A stretch of DNA of 64,000 bases from Castanea sativa (GCF_040712315.1 NC_134014.1:8278244-8342243), one strand, 5' to 3'; counted from the first letter of the stretch, positions 11,001 to 24,188 are shown. The notes: generated by a model not told the origin, from the letters alone. A program made the numbers and translations.

Positions 11001-11570
11001 ACAACAACAATAGCATCATTAGCAATTCACAACAATGTAAATTAATCATAAAAATTGTTTCTTTTTAAAAGAAAAAAGAAAAAGAAACAAACAGATAAAG
11101 CAGAATTGCCGTACTTGTTTAACATCGTATCTAACGAGTTCATGCCGGTCAACTGGGTTCCCCAACAGGTTCTAAGAAACCAAAATGCATGAAAATTAAG
11201 AAAGACCCAGATCAATCGATGTCACAAAAGGAAAATATATTAATCTAAAACAAGATACAAGTCCCAAAAAGCTGTCTTTGTGTATGCGTATGCGTGTAGT
11301 AATAACCTAATAATGCATATACCGTGGCCTCGTTGTGACAATGGCGACAGGCATAGATCTCGTTGCAACAAGGAGCTCTAATCATGCATCTCCTTCTATA
11401 ATGCATGCACCTTAAGAAGAACAAAACAAAAACAGAAACCCAGTTAGGAAAAAACATCAGAAACTGAGTGCAATGAATTGAGAAGAGGGAAATAGAGCTG
11501 GTTTGTGTGTTAGTGTGTACCCGTAGCCCATCTTCCCAAAACTAGGACGTTCATTGGCTGAGCCTTCCAT
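8083..11570 (-). CDS. CHY zinc-finger/RING E3 ubiquitin ligase, MIEL1/CHYR1-like
   Basis: Twelve exons sum to 804 nt (267 aa, the same length as Arabidopsis MIEL1): 11570-11521, 11410-11323, 11171-11115, 10995-10963, 10848-10771, 10569-10526, 10416-10376, 9238-9156, 9078-8987, 8887-8818, 8665-8624 and 8208-8083. The CHY zinc finger starts at Cys18 ([25 protein letters not shown]), followed by the CTCHY part ([42 protein letters not shown]). The C3H2C3 RING begins CPIC at residue 153 and includes [12 protein letters not shown] and FCCPIC. The C-terminus is a zinc ribbon ([17 protein letters not shown]) ending [10 protein letters not shown]. Family members ubiquitinate targets such as MYB30 and act in ABA, drought and defence signalling. 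All metal ligands are present, so the gene should be functional. Confidence 0.95.
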
Positions 11571-14500
11571 GTGAAAAAGAAGAGAAATTTACAGAGAGAA
11601 TGGCTCAAAGACAATGAAGGAAGCGTAGTTTCCTGATTTGGGAAGATGGGGTGGCTCTCTTTTTTTCGGTTGCCTTTGTCTCAATCTTTTTAATGCAAGA
11701 GGGCAGCCATCTTTGTTATTAAAGAAAGGAATAGGAGTGACAATCACCCTTTTTTCTTTTTTTCTGTTTTTCTTTTTTAAATATTATTATAGTAAGTGAG
11801 AATTTAGTCAATTTACTATTTAATGATTAGAAGGTGGGATTAAAGGTCAAACTATGATTAGAGGTTAGAAATTAAAAGTTGGTATATAGTTAATTTACTA
11901 TAGGTTAAAATTTTGGTTTCCTGATGGGTAAAAATTATTATAATCATGTTTACATAAGTGGTTTCACTAGCTTATTTGGTAAAAAATTTTGTTATTAAAT
12001 AGTAAGAGGCATGTCTTTTTTTTTTAAATAAAAATTTTACTTTAGCCTAATATAAATATATATGCGAGCATTGGTGTAAAATTCTTTCTTAAAGACTTAT
12101 ATTCTTTAATTTGATTAAACAATCTATACTACTAATAATAGAATTCTCTGTTTGAGTTTTAATATTTTGTGTACTAAAATATTCTCTCACAAATTCTTAA
12201 ACTCTCTAAAATATTCTTTTTTTTTAGTTAAATAATTTTAAATTTAAAAATACAAACTAGTTAAAAGAGTAATTTACTATTTTTTTAAAAATTTCATAAG
12301 TTTTAGATTCCCAAGATTTAGAGCACCATTACTATATTATTTTTAAATATTATAACATTAGACCTAAAATAAAAATAAAAAATAAAAAAGAGTCTTATTG
12401 TACGTGCTTGGCAAGTGTGTAAATAAATAGATTTCACTTAGTTCAACAAAAATTTATATCAACTATTCTTATTGTAATTACTAAAAAACTTTTATTAAAA
12501 AAATTAACATTATCAAAAAAAATTATAAGAGGTATTTGAATCTCAAAAAACAATAATTTGAAACTTAATTTATGTTAAATATGGGGGATAAAATCATAAA
12601 ATCACTCAAGGATATGCATGTATCATAATAACTTGTGAATGATGTCCACTAGGAGAGAGGATAAGGTGGGGTCAGTGGTATGGCAGGAGGTGGAGTGACT
12701 TGGAGAGAAAGCGACATGCACCGTGACACCAGCGAATCAAATTCAAAGCAGGAAACCTGAGCCGAGCTTTTAGCAACGAATTCAAGCCTCGTTGTGGGCT
12801 TTTTAATGAACGCCTAGTAGTCATAACAACTACATTTATTGAACGCCTAGTAGTCATAACAACTGCATTTATGGAGTAAGGTTTGGATTGATATCAAGTG
12901 TAATATCTAGATATTGCATATTATATAATTTTTTTGAATAGTTAAAATTGATAATTGTAAAAAGAATGGTTTAAACTCAATCATTGATTCAAAAAAATTA
13001 AGAAAAATTTGTAAAGAAGTAAAAAGTGAAAGTTAAAAAGGTGAAAAGTGAAAAAATTTATGAGTAAAAATGATGAAGTGCACTTGGTGCATTGGTATTG
13101 CATCGGGTCCTAATCCCTGAGGTTTGTATTGAGATTGTATTCATTTTTTTTTTTTTCTATACTAATATTTTGTACTTTTTTTTTTGTTTTTATCTTTTTT
13201 TTTGTTTGGTGTCATTTTTTGTTTTGTCTTTTTTCTTCACTTTTTTTTATGATAACCATCAACAAATAGAGAGAAAGTTCTTTAATGTGACAAGTTGTGA
13301 GACCCACATATTTAAATTTTTTATGAAAATGCTACTATACTCATTTTCAAGAAAAAAAAAACACCAAAAAATTGTATTAAGTTATTGTATTCAATTCTAA
13401 TATTTTTGGATACTAAAAATAAAAACCGAATACAATATAAAGTCAAACAAGTTTCTTAATGGTGAGTCCCAAAATAACTGAAAATAAATACAAAAATACA
13501 CTCTTATTTTTTTGCTCAAACCAATCAGGCCTTATATTTCCTTTTTCCTTTTTCCAACTTTGGTGGGGATGAAAGAATCCCCACTAAGTTTTTGAAAATT
13601 ACCACTTTAGTTAAGGGATACAAGGAAGATAATAATGTATAAAATTTTGGAATTTGCAATGAGATTATTAAAATAATATATACACATTCATAGTTGAAAC
13701 TACTCCCTATTATCTGACTGTGTTTTGCTTTTGATTATAATAAAACTTGGAAGACGATATAAAATCACGTTACCGATAATCATTTACACTCTCTTTGCAA
13801 TCTGCACCAACTTCCATATGGTTTTCAATAGCATCTGTCCCATATGGTAAAAGGTAAAATTTACTCTGCCCTGTTGTTTATTCAGAAACCTGTTCTTTAT
13901 TACATACACACACAAAAAATATATAATTTAAAATTAAAAACTCAACCAAGCTATTTTACTTCCCGTAGACACTCAAAAATCTCATAAACCAATAATCTGA
14001 TATGTTAAATTTGGGAATATTACTATTTCTGAAGACTATTTGACCTCACGCCTATTATCAATGAACTCATCACTTGAACACCTACGATGTGAAGAGGGTT
14101 ATCAAAACACAGAGGGAGAGAGAATGTATCTAGTATGTTTGATAAATATAACATCCATATTAAGATTCTCATACAACCATAAGGATATTTATATCAGCGC
14201 TTCTATAATAAAAAAAATTATCATATTTTAGCCAATTAAGCCAAAATTTGGCTATATTAAGCCATGAAAGTTGTCTTAAAATACATTATTATTACAATAA
14301 TCATGTAAATTTGCACAATTATTATTCATTTTGTATTTAGTTTTTTTTATTCTTTATTTATGTATCTCAATAATTAATGAAAAGATTGAGTGGTGGTAAT
14401 TATATGTGAATAAAAAGAAACAATTTTAAGAAATCAATAAAATTTTATATTTTAATGAAATGTAATGTAAAATATATAATATGATATAAAATGTTTTAAA

Positions 14501-14947
14501 AAGTAAATATGTAAAATAAAATTTTAAAAAAAATATGTTCTTATACTAAAAAAAAAATGTAGCTATAGGTTCAAATGTTTTTAGGAAGAAAAAAAAAAGA
14601 GTAAGGTTTTATATGTAATGAGATAACTAGGAGATGGTGATATGGGACAAAATGATGGCATATACACATGGGCACATGCCATTTTTGGTACCATTTTTTG
14701 TCGCTAAAAGAAATCAAAACAATTTATCAATTTAATAATTTATATTTATATCTAATATCTCCCATCTTTACTTACCTTTTCTCTTTACATGACATCACCA
14801 GATCTGGAGCTTTCTTAAATAACTATCTTTATGACTTTTAGATAGACTATCCAAATCTTTAATTCGAACAACTCACATAGGTCTGTGCAATGAATGTTAA
14901 GATGGACCCTGAGATGTTTACAAGTCACAACCTCCAATCGGATTCTA

Positions 14948-14989
14948 AATAATAATAATAATAACAATAATAATAATAATAATAATAAT
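14948..14989. repeat. (AAT)n microsatellite
   Basis: About fourteen AAT units with one interruption (AAC), followed by a long A-run. Confidence 0.9.
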
Positions 14990-16657
14990 GAAAAAAAAAA
15001 AAAAAAGTTGCAACCTCCTGGGGCACTGCTGCTTTTACTATTTTCTCAAAAAAAAAAAAATCTAATACAATTTTATAGAACTTATAACCGGTCAATTTGG
15101 ATGGAGAGAGAAAAGGGGATCTAAACTGGCCATACAAGAATTTCACGTACAATGAATCCAATGTAATTTCCTACTTTGTTACTGATATAAAATTTTATTC
15201 TGCAAAAAAGAATTATCCTCTAAATGCAAAGTGATATATTTATATATTTATCTTCCCTTGAGTTCTATTTTTATAACATGCTGGCACAATAAATTATACT
15301 ATTAGGTAAAATAGAGGGGGAAGGGCATTTGCGCTATTGTAAGAGAAACATTGGGCTAATTTTTTTTTTTTTGATGGGTATGCTAAGATTTGAAATTATA
15401 GTATCTGTTTGATAATAATTGTTTTTTATTATCATGTTAAGACACTATTTGATTTTGGTACACACATGATTTGAATCTTAATTACTTATTCGATGACAAA
15501 AGGTTTTATAATTTGAATTAACTAAAATTCATTGATTAAGATAATTTCAAGGAAGGTGGATAAAGTTATAACTTAAATTTATAATTTATTTCCCTATAAA
15601 AAAAATTATAATTTATGTCATTTACTTATGAATTTGCCCTGGGCAATATTTCTTGTATTTAGTATTTACCAAGTAAGTTGGTTACAAATTCATTAGGCAC
15701 TCTGGCTTCAAATGTACTATAAAATAGATTCATGCATAATGCATTTCCCATCATAAATTTCCATTAAAATGAATAACCTGTCCATCTATGACAAATAGTT
15801 TGGTCATAATATAATGAGTTGGATCTGGTTCGTGGTGAATCCATGTATACAATTAATCAATTGGTCAATGGATTTAACATTTGATTTTAGATGGGTTTCA
15901 TTCCAGAAAAATTCTCAATTTTCCAACATTATAGAGTCAAAAAAGAAGAAACCAAAAAAAAAGAAAAATTTCCTCTCTTTTTTTTTGTGTGTGGAGATAA
16001 TACAGACAAAGACATATGGGATAAGAAAAGAGGAAGTGGGAAGACAAGACTTACAACACTAGCACTTACAAAAGAGCCTAATCTTTATAAGTACTAACGA
16101 GGCTTATATATAGCACATAAAATCATCCAAATGTATTAAATCATAATATCATATTATACATTAAGTCATTTAAATCCATTATCCATATAATAAAAAAAAG
16201 TCATTTAAATCAATCATACGACTAAAGCTATACGTAAATTATCATTTAACTTGACACATAATATGAATCACACGAGCTTTCCTTTAAACTTTTTTGGACG
16301 AAAATTTTGTTTGAATTTTGTTTTTTTTTTTTTTGGGTTCAACCAAAAGCTTCTTATAAAAACAAAACAAAGGTTATAAATTCACATTGCCAGCACAATT
16401 CCTTGCTAAAAGGGTAGTTATACTATGCCTAAAAAAGTAAAAATACACTTGTATATATAGTTGTATTGAAATTGAGCTGCGTAAAGACCCATCCCTACCT
16501 TCAAAACTTAACGGAAAAATCGGTTTGTTAACTAAGTATTGACACCACATTACACCCATGCAATGCTCTATTCCAACACAAAGGTATAACAAAAACAGAA
16601 ACAAAGATTTCATTTCCATCTCTATCTCTCCCAACAACAAAGGGAGAGAATATATAC

Positions 16658-16660
<3 letters not shown>

Positions 16661-16690
<30 letters not shown>
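16661..16690. repeat. (CT)n tract in the 5' leader
   Basis: Fifteen CT units, 29 bases before the start codon of the MGC-protein gene. The sequence GAATATATACATA directly before it may act as the TATA region. CT/GA tracts in this position are common in plant core promoters and leaders. Confidence 0.85.
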
Positions 16691-16692
<2 letters not shown>

Positions 16693-16718
16693 ACAACTCC
16701 ATCAACATTTTACACAAA

Positions 16719-17968
16719 ATGGGTTGTGGGGAATCGAAACACGATGTTGTCACCGATAACACCATCCTCCGCAAGAAATCTAATGCCAATTCCATTTCCA
16801 AGAACACCAAAGACATAGAAACTGTCACAGAAACACACACCAAAGATAGCACCACAAACTCATCGGTGCAAAAACCGGAGAAGGTGAATAAAGGAGACAA
16901 TAACAAGGAAATTAGTGGTGCAATTGAAGCCGGTGATGCTAAGGTCATAGGTGAAAACAAGGCTGTGAAAGAAGGAGATGACAAAGAAATAGATAAAGGG
17001 AAAGAAGGTGGTGATGAAAAGCAAGAGGGAGAGAGATTTATATCCCATGACTCACCAAACCATTACTTTTCATCAAGGAAAGATGAGGAAGCAGTGGAAG
17101 GGATTATATCTGATGCAAAGTCTGAGTATGACTCTCCACGTGCAGCAGAGAAGGAAGATTTGTTGAATGAGAATGTGAAAGCTGATAATGCAGTGCAGGA
17201 GAAAGTGGTGGCTAATGAAACAAATGCAGAAAAGAAAAATGGTTTGTAACCTTTGCATTGCTCCAAAAAAGCAACATTTTTATTAAGGTTAAAACTTTTT
17301 ATGTTTTATTTTTTATAATTTAATAGTTGGAGAAGGGGGATTTGAACCCTTGACTTCTCTATTAAAAATACCAGAAGATATCAATTGAGCCTAGGTTTTT
17401 GACTATTAAAGTTAAAATATAAATACAGTTGTTTATGGTTAGTTTCTCTAATTAAATTCGAGTGTATGGCTGCCTTGAATATAATTATCTTTGGGAAAGA
17501 TAACATTGTTTATGTTGCATTAGTTAATGTAGCCATGTATTTTAATTTAATTGGAGGACCAAAGGAACAAACGTACAGTACCTAAATAATTGTAACTAAA
17601 TTTTGTTCTTTTATTAATATGGCTGACTATATGAATGTATTTTTCTTGATTCCTTTTATTTCATTGAAATAATTTGCTACATGAATAGGAGAGGCCTTAA
17701 ACGTGAAGGAAGAGAATGTGGTCAAGAAAGCAGAACAGGAGGCAACTGTTGAAGCAAAAGTTTCAAGTCCTGCTACAGACGAGAAGGATAAAAAAGCTGA
17801 GGTATTTGAATTTGAGGGTTCAAAATGGTTTTACACTTGATGAAATATAACAAGATTTTTATTTTTATTTTTATTGGGAAGAAGGAAGCTTAGAAGAACT
17901 TACAAAAGCTCTTGTTTTTGCAGGAAATAAAGGCTGATATACCAACCAAGGATAAGGACACAAAGTGA
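16719..17968 (+). CDS. small acidic, Lys/Glu-rich protein with MGC acylation signal
   Basis: Three exons (16719-17241, 17689-17801, 17924-17968) with GT-AG borders and matching phases encode 226 aa. The start ATG gives MGCGESKHD. Gly2 fits N-myristoylation and Cys3 a following palmitoylation, so plasma-membrane attachment is likely (inference from the motif). The rest is almost entirely polar (Lys, Glu, Asp, Asn, Ser, Thr) with no predicted globular core, no membrane segment and hardly any aromatic residues except a short SPNHYFSSRKDEEAVEG segment, and it ends PTKDKDTK. I recall short MGCGES-type proteins of unknown role in other dicots but no assigned function. It is a single gene with intergenic DNA on both sides. 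Confidence 0.75.
17328..17403 (-). repeat. SINE-like element in intron 1 of the MGC-protein gene
   Basis: On the minus strand the A-box-like CTAGGCTCAATTGATATC is followed by GGGTTCAAATCCCCC (B-box-like) at tRNA-derived SINE spacing. It is inserted opposite to the gene, between its first and second exons. Confidence 0.55.
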
Positions 17969-18440
17969 AAGAAGAATTAGGATAACACGAAGCTTGTCAT
18001 GCGTTTTGTTATCAAGTTTATGGTTTCAGGATTCATGTACTTTAATCTAGGTCTATACATGCTTGTTACAGAAAACAGTTGATCATATACATTTAGTGTT
18101 TTATGGTAAACTTTGTTCTTTTAGTGATCCCATGTGTTCTTCCCCCAGCACTGTCACGAATGTAGACATTTCAAAAGTCTCCAACCAAACACAACATGGT
18201 TTTTAGCAAGAAGTGGAACATTAAAGCATAAAAATGAAGATAGAAGTGAGATCTTTTGTCTTTATTGAAGATAAATTTTATTTCATGTAACAGTACTCAA
18301 CTTTTAATTAATTTGTTTATTATTCATAATCATCTCAAAAAATTTTAGACTGAGGCTTGGTTGATACTTCTATTGTTGTAATAGCAATCCAATCTCGAAA
18401 CCAAATCTTGTCAATGTGTAGCAACATTATACATGGATTT
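17969..18440. other. 3' flank of the MGC-protein gene
   Basis: Non-coding sequence with no further gene. It holds AT-rich sequence consistent with a 3' UTR. Confidence 0.4.
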
Positions 18441-18446
18441 AAAGTA

Positions 18447-18546
18447 GGTTCGAATTGGCTCAATTGGTAAGGTCAAAGTCTATTATCATCAAACAAAAGA
18501 CCTGAGTTCAAATCTCACCTACACCAAACTTTTTTTTTTTTTTTTT
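18447..18546 (+). repeat. tRNA-derived SINE-like element with T tail
   Basis: GGTTCGAATTGGCTCAATTGG (from 18448) serves as the A-box region and CTGAGTTCAAATCTCACC (about 18502-18519) as the B-box region. A run of about 17 T follows. Spacing and boxes fit a plant tRNA-derived SINE. Confidence 0.55.
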
Positions 18547-18779
18547 GATATTGGACTTGATGATCAAATTAATAATCACCATAAAGCAAATGCCAAAAGT
18601 GTATACACACATGGTTACAAAGGCTTAGCCACAACTTTACATCCAACGTTATGGTAATGCAAACAAACGATATTAAAATTTTGATATGGTTGATCTTTTG
18701 AACAACCAATATTATTATAATGGTTTATTCTGCTTATGTTTATTTCTACTCAAGCCTTTAATTTTTACAATAAAGAAGA

Positions 18780-19420
18780 TTTTTGGGCCAATGTAATTTG
18801 TGTCGGTAAATCCGTATTTAAAACCCTATCTCCAGTGTAATTAAGTTGTAATGTTAGTGTCTACATTAGGGTTTGAAGATCAACATGGAAGACACAAAAA
18901 TCAGCTCAAGAGAAAGAGTTTTAGTTGCCTCGACACATGCTTAATTGTAGCTCGATCAGTCGAGCTTCATTAAAAAAACCTCAACTTCAAGCTCGACACC
19001 ACTAGATCGATCGAGCCTCAAAATACTTGTTTTCTAAAGTTGCAACCAATTATGACTAAGGCCTAGAAATCTATGCACTAGGTTCCACAGCATATATAAA
19101 CTTATGTTAGATCATTATAAACATAGAGAGAACACTGTGTAACGAGGAGATCTTGTTGGGACAACTACGCGCTTGTACCAAGATCAAAGAGTGTTCATAG
19201 TGAAGTTCCTACACATAAACTAATACAATCAAGTTGTTGCAGTGAGTTAGACACAAATTGAATATTCATGCACCGTTGTAGAGATCCACAAGACAGGAGT
19301 CAAACCAAGTTAGAGCTTAGTGTGGTCCCGCGAGTAAGTTCTGCTGTAGGGAGCAATACAAGGATTGGGATAGTCTTTATTGTAAACTTCCATTTTGTCT
19401 TTAATGGATTCTTTAGTTTG
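18780..19420 (+). repeat. probable LTR fragment (Copia-like), borders not resolved
   Basis: Features typical of a retrotransposon LTR: repeated GCTCGA/GATCGATCGAGC words (18950-19020), a TATA box (CATATATAAAC, about 19091), and a transcribed-looking region with AGAGAACACTGTG. I could not find matching TG/CA ends with a target duplication, so the element may be truncated. No coding region is attached. Confidence 0.35.
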
Positions 19421-19873
19421 ATGGCAAGCAACAAACCAACCACGCGTAGGGTTTTTCAGTTTTCAGTGTTAAGTCAATGCGGGTATTGTGATACCAACTC
19501 TCCAGGCAGTTCTATGATCTCATCTATCCTATCTTCATTTCTGATCTACCCCATCCTCTTGACAAGAGCAAAAAAGTGAGTCTATTAAGGGCCACACCAT
19601 TCTTTATATTAAATGCTCCACAGAAAGGAGGGAATGAAATCAATAGTGATCATATTAACAAGGATGAAGATGTACACAATTCGTATATACACAAATTTCT
19701 TTCCAGCCCCAGCCCTTTGCAACAATATAATCAACTGCCAAAGCTCTCTGGAAGGGCACTAAACCAAAAAAAAAAAGGTGAAAACACTGTGTATGGGGTA
19801 TTAAATTAAATGTTAATTCATATAATAGACCTCTCTAGCTATCTTGCAAGAGATTTCATACTCCAGCCACATC
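19421..19873. other. intergenic, no gene seen
   Basis: The 3' flank of the lipase gene on the minus strand. Short ORFs here have no family features. Confidence 0.4.
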
Positions 19874-22800
19874 TTAAACATTTTTGCCCCCAGTATCTGA
19901 CTCTGTATTCATTTTAATAACTTGTGTTGCAGGATTTCTGGATAAGATGAAGTTTCCTCCGAGATCAGTTGTACCATAATCCACCACAGGGGGTTCCATC
20001 ACAATTTTGCATGTCCCTGGTTCTCCGGACATTAATGCAACACCATAATAAACTAAATGGTCTGAAATACTGGTCCCGGTCACTGACCTGCACAACATAG
20101 CCAAAGAATTTGTAAAATTCCTCTCTTCTCAACGAGATAAGCTTTCTGTACCAATTCATTATGTTTTCCAATATGATGGAAGGGAGGGGGGAAAAAGGAT
20201 ATAAACTTTGAATGACTGATGAATATTCTAATTTCATGAATTCATTAATTAAAATAAATTCCCAATATCAAAACACTGAAGGAATTAGTTAGGTTTAAAT
20301 GAGGGGTAGTCTCTTCAATTATCTAAAGCACATCGTAAGAGACACACACCTGCTACAAGATGGGTCTTCTCCAGAACCATCACAGACCTTCTCAACATTA
20401 TAAACAAGACTTCCCAATCCAATGTTGTAAAGCCACACCTTAAAAAAAAACGTTGGAAGCAAATGAGGCATAATAAAAAGATAATAAAGCATTACTACAT
20501 AATTCATCACTTCATTTGGGAAATGGATATACCTCTCTTGGGAAGTGGTGGTATGTCTTTTGTGGAAAATAAGGATAGTATGGAGGCAAATGAGGCACAA
20601 TATCATGCTCATTTGTGACTCGAATTGTGTTTGGGACAAGCTTTCTATAGTAAGATGCAAACACTGCATTACCAATACGGGGTTGTCCAAATGTCATAAC
20701 TTGAACATCCCGGGCTTCATGATTAACCTGAAGATAAACAGAAAAAGAAACAGCTCAGCAGGCAGTGGCAATAAATCAAGTAACAAACTCAGAACTTTAT
20801 TTCAAAACATGTTTCTCAAAACTTGAACTTCAAATATAGTTTCAACAACAGCTATGGGAGACACACACACATTCACACTTACATATATATTGACAAGTAG
20901 CTATTGGACAAATAAATTTTGAAGGAGTGAAATGATTAATGAATAAAGTTGTATTCATTTAAACTCCACTTTCAATAGATTATATGAAATACAAGTCAAC
21001 AATTACTGAACGAGAAAATGGAGTACCACAAGTTCCACATACAGTTAACCATCTCAAATGAACTTTGGTTTGACTATCCAATGCAAAATATAATAACTAA
21101 GTAGCAAAAATAAAATCGTATGAAACTTAATGCTAACAATGGAATTTGGGACCAGATAATATAACATGCATAAATAAGTCGAAAACTTTTTCACATGTCA
21201 AAGAGTCAGGCCACCATTTTCCATGTCCACAACACATGGTAGCCAGTACATACAACCTAGCTCATACAAGAGATCCTAAAGAACAGTGCATATTCAAGTA
21301 TTAAACCCTATTCAGCATTTGTAAAGAACCTCAGAGCAATGGAAACAACAACAATAGTAATGGACTGTACTAAGATTATTAAAATTATTTTAAAAAATAA
21401 AAACCACCCCCTGAATCATACCCCAAAAAAATCCCAGTTGAATGAAGTCTTATTTATGATTACCTTTAGGTCAAGCCCACAAAATGCGGCCATTGCCCCT
21501 CCCATTGAATGCCCTGTCACCATGATGGGAATGTCTCCATAGCACTCCTTTGCCCTTTTAACAGCATTTAAAATTGCAGGGCGTAGAGTTGTGTTGTGGT
21601 AAGCATAATAAAATCCACGGTGCACCTAGAAAGAATGAAAAAGATCATGAGAATTGATACTGTTTAACTCCAGTAAAAGATATATTTCTGCAATACATAC
21701 CATTGCATCGTCCATGCCGGGGTAATTCAAGTCAAGCTGTTTCCAATATAAGTCTTCAATCCAATTCATTATGCTGTACATATGCAATTCAGCCATTTTT
21801 TGACAAGTAATAAGAATTTATTGATAAAGAAACAAGAACTCTATGTTCACGATGATGAAAAGTAAGTAAAACAATTACAATCAAATCAACATGAGGGACT
21901 AAAAGAGAGCTGGGAAATCAAAAATAGAAGTACAATGTGTAAAACCCGAGATCAATCCTGATTATCAAGGACTTCAAATGATCAAAAGGTCTCTTACCAT
22001 TCTCACAAGTGCAGTTGTTTCATTCCTTCCACACTAACCACATCAGACACAATGGCACCAAATGCCAAACATCCAAGAGATGTTTAACTAACTAGTTTTG
22101 CTAATCAAACAGGAGAGAGACAACCCTCTCCGGCATCACCCATTGATCCCAAACATCTGAAACACTACACTCCATAGTGCATGAGCAAACTCACAATGAA
22201 GCAAAAGATGGCCCACTGATTCCCCACAACACTGACACATACAACACCAATTGACTACGGAAAAACCCCTTTTAACAAGATTATCAATCGTGAGAACCCG
22301 ACCCCAATAGCACAACAAATGGACCAGCCCCTTTTCCTGACAGGACTGAAAAACATCATTGAACAGAGTTTATGAGTAAATAAGCCAGAAGGATATCTAC
22401 CTGTGTTCCTGAGTTCCTCTAAATGCAATCACAACAGCATTAAGATCTTTTGCCACTCCAACAAAACTCTGCAGTAGATCGTCATAGTATAATCAAGTAA
22501 ATATCAAAGGCAAAAGAAAAATTTTGAGTAAATAAATTTCAGTATAAGACCAGGAAAAATATTATATAAATTAAACGCAGTGTACTATAAGAATGCACCT
22601 GTAAGCAATGCTGAATGTCAACAACCAACTCTATAACTTCAAATTTCTGTTTCAATCAAAAACAGTATTAGGCCAACTTTTTTAATTAGGAAAAGTAAAA
22701 GAGACCAACTTCTAGCAAGCATGTAACTCAAAGCTTAGTTTTGCAAATAGTTGAAAGAAGTTGATAAAATTAATCTCAGTACCTCTATCAGACCATCACA

Positions 22801-24188
22801 TCTTGAGCACGTCCAAGTAAATAATTGTGTCATATCTGTCACGTACACCTGCAAGAGCAAAAGCATCAATCATTAATTTGATGTCATGTAATCTCTTGGC
22901 AGTATTATCTGATATTAAAAACTTTGAATTGCAATTTGGAGCACCGTGAGATTGACTTGCTGCAACTAGATTTACACCACTTTGACTCATGCCAAGAAAG
23001 AGTGTGATGACCAGAGATTAATTTTTATGTACGAATACCTTAACCAAATGGTTTGGTTTCTCCATTTGGACCAAGGTCAACAACATATTTGTGAGAGTTT
23101 AGATTACAGGGGATATATGGACTTGTCTATTATACCATTAAAAAATAGAAGGGTAGAGTAAGTCAACTGGCTAATTTAGAGCTAAGCTCAAAACTTCTAC
23201 ACAACTCCGGGAACTTCCAATGCCACCTCTTATTAGATATGGAAATCTTGATCAACTCGAAAGACTTGAAACACTCCATGTTAAAGCTACAAGCGAATTG
23301 TACGGTTTAAAAATGTCCCACTAATGATTTTAAAAAAGTATTCTAGAACTTACCGCAGAAGCATACTCCACTAATATTGTGGCCAGGGTATGATTGTAAT
23401 CGGATTCATGAGCATGGCCCACCTTGTGCTTGAACAACTTAAGCTCTACAAGTAAAAAAGCCAAACCTCATTAGAATGTGTCACAGAATACAGCAACATA
23501 CATTATAAAGTAGAATGATTAAATATGCAATTAAAAGAATAAAAACCACAATTAAAAGAATAATAAAGCCTTTAACACAGTTAACTAATCGTGATTATCC
23601 TAATTTCAAATGCAAATTTGTTTCTGTGATTTAAATCGCTAGTATCAAGTGGAGAAAATAGGGTCAATCGAAATCTCTCTAATTAAACAAATCACTTGAA
23701 ATCATCCCTCAAAGTTTGCCCGACTCAAGGAAATTACTAACAATAGAATAACGGTTAAATGATTAAACCCACCATTTCCTACCAGCATAAATTTTTGGCA
23801 CAAGCAATAATTTATCATGGTATCACAGCAATGGTACATTAATTAAATTCACAATTTCCTAACAGCTTAATCTTTTAGAACAATTAATAGTTTATAATGG
23901 TAAAGATACGGGCTTGCACTAGGTCCAGCAACTATAATATCAAACCCTATACCTAATAATCAACAAGAAACTACTCCACATATTAACACCTCCAAATGCA
24001 TAATAATTTCCTCACAGAACCAGCTAATCAAAAAAGAGAACAAAAAAAATAAAAAACCTTATATAATTGATAACACAAATTTATAAATTCCATTATCAAA
24101 AAAATTAAATTAAATTGTTACCTCTCGCACTAGAAGAGGCAAGAAGACATGCAATGATCGCCCATATTAACCACCTACTTTTCCCCAT
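19874..24188 (-). CDS. secreted class 3 (GXSXG) lipase
   Basis: Ten exons sum to 1,074 nt (357 aa): 24188-24122, 23445-23354, 22848-22783, 22646-22599, 22468-22401, 21773-21701, 21625-21464, 20727-20533, 20438-20350 and 20087-19874. MGKSRWLIWAIIACLLASSSA is a signal peptide, suggesting entry to the secretory path. The alpha/beta-hydrolase core has VVIAFRGT (oxyanion side), the nucleophile elbow VTGHSMGGAMA with Ser178, the acid Asp234 in NEHDIVPHLPP, and the catalytic histidine at 252 or 253 in TYHHFPRE. Length and motif order match plant fungal-type triacylglycerol lipases (Pfam Lipase_3; At5g18630-like, from memory). The natural substrate cannot be read from sequence. All splice sites are canonical and the triad is complete, so the gene looks functional. 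One intron has been enlarged by a LINE fragment. Confidence 0.93.
22060..22365 (-). mobile_element. LINE fragment (zf-RVT region) in a lipase intron
   Basis: The minus strand encodes KRGFSVVNWCCMCQCCGESV followed by GHLLLHCEFAHALWSVVFQM, the zinc-binding reverse-transcriptase tail (zf-RVT, CxxC...HxxxHC) found at the end of plant L1-type ORF2. Only this tail is present. It lies in the intron between exons 5 and 6 of the lipase, in the same orientation. No target duplication was identified. Confidence 0.75.

Larger units (their letters stand above)
11571..16718. other. 5.1-kb intergenic region, no gene
   Basis: Very AT-rich sequence with many homopolymer runs. Its first part is the 5' flank of the CHY/RING gene. 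A 33-bp tandem duplication (GAACGCCTAGTAGTCATAAC, starting at 12808 and again at 12841) lies inside. Long T/A tracts at 13140-13250 create spurious ORFs. Motifs such as GAGACCCACATATTTAAA (about 13299) suggest further MITE relics. No recognisable protein was found on either strand. Confidence 0.5.

Noticed and set aside
13092..13400. A 102-codon Phe/Leu-rich frame that looks like a membrane protein
   Set aside because: It is made by long T-runs in AT-rich DNA. There is no codon structure or homology.
16374..17266. Several minus-strand open frames opposite the MGC-protein gene
   Set aside because: Shadows of the Lys/Glu codons and the CT tract of the plus-strand gene, with no independent features.
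18780..19560. Complete solo LTR like the ones at 5365 and 36221
   Set aside because: Composition fits, but no TG/CA ends with matching 5-bp flanks could be found, so only a low-confidence fragment is listed.
22796..22990. Minus-strand 64-codon ORF as an extra lipase exon
   Set aside because: Only its last part (YDTIIYLDVLKM read in another frame) overlaps lipase exon 3. The rest is intron in the wrong frame, and the canonical acceptor at 22849-22850 gives VYVTDMTQLF.
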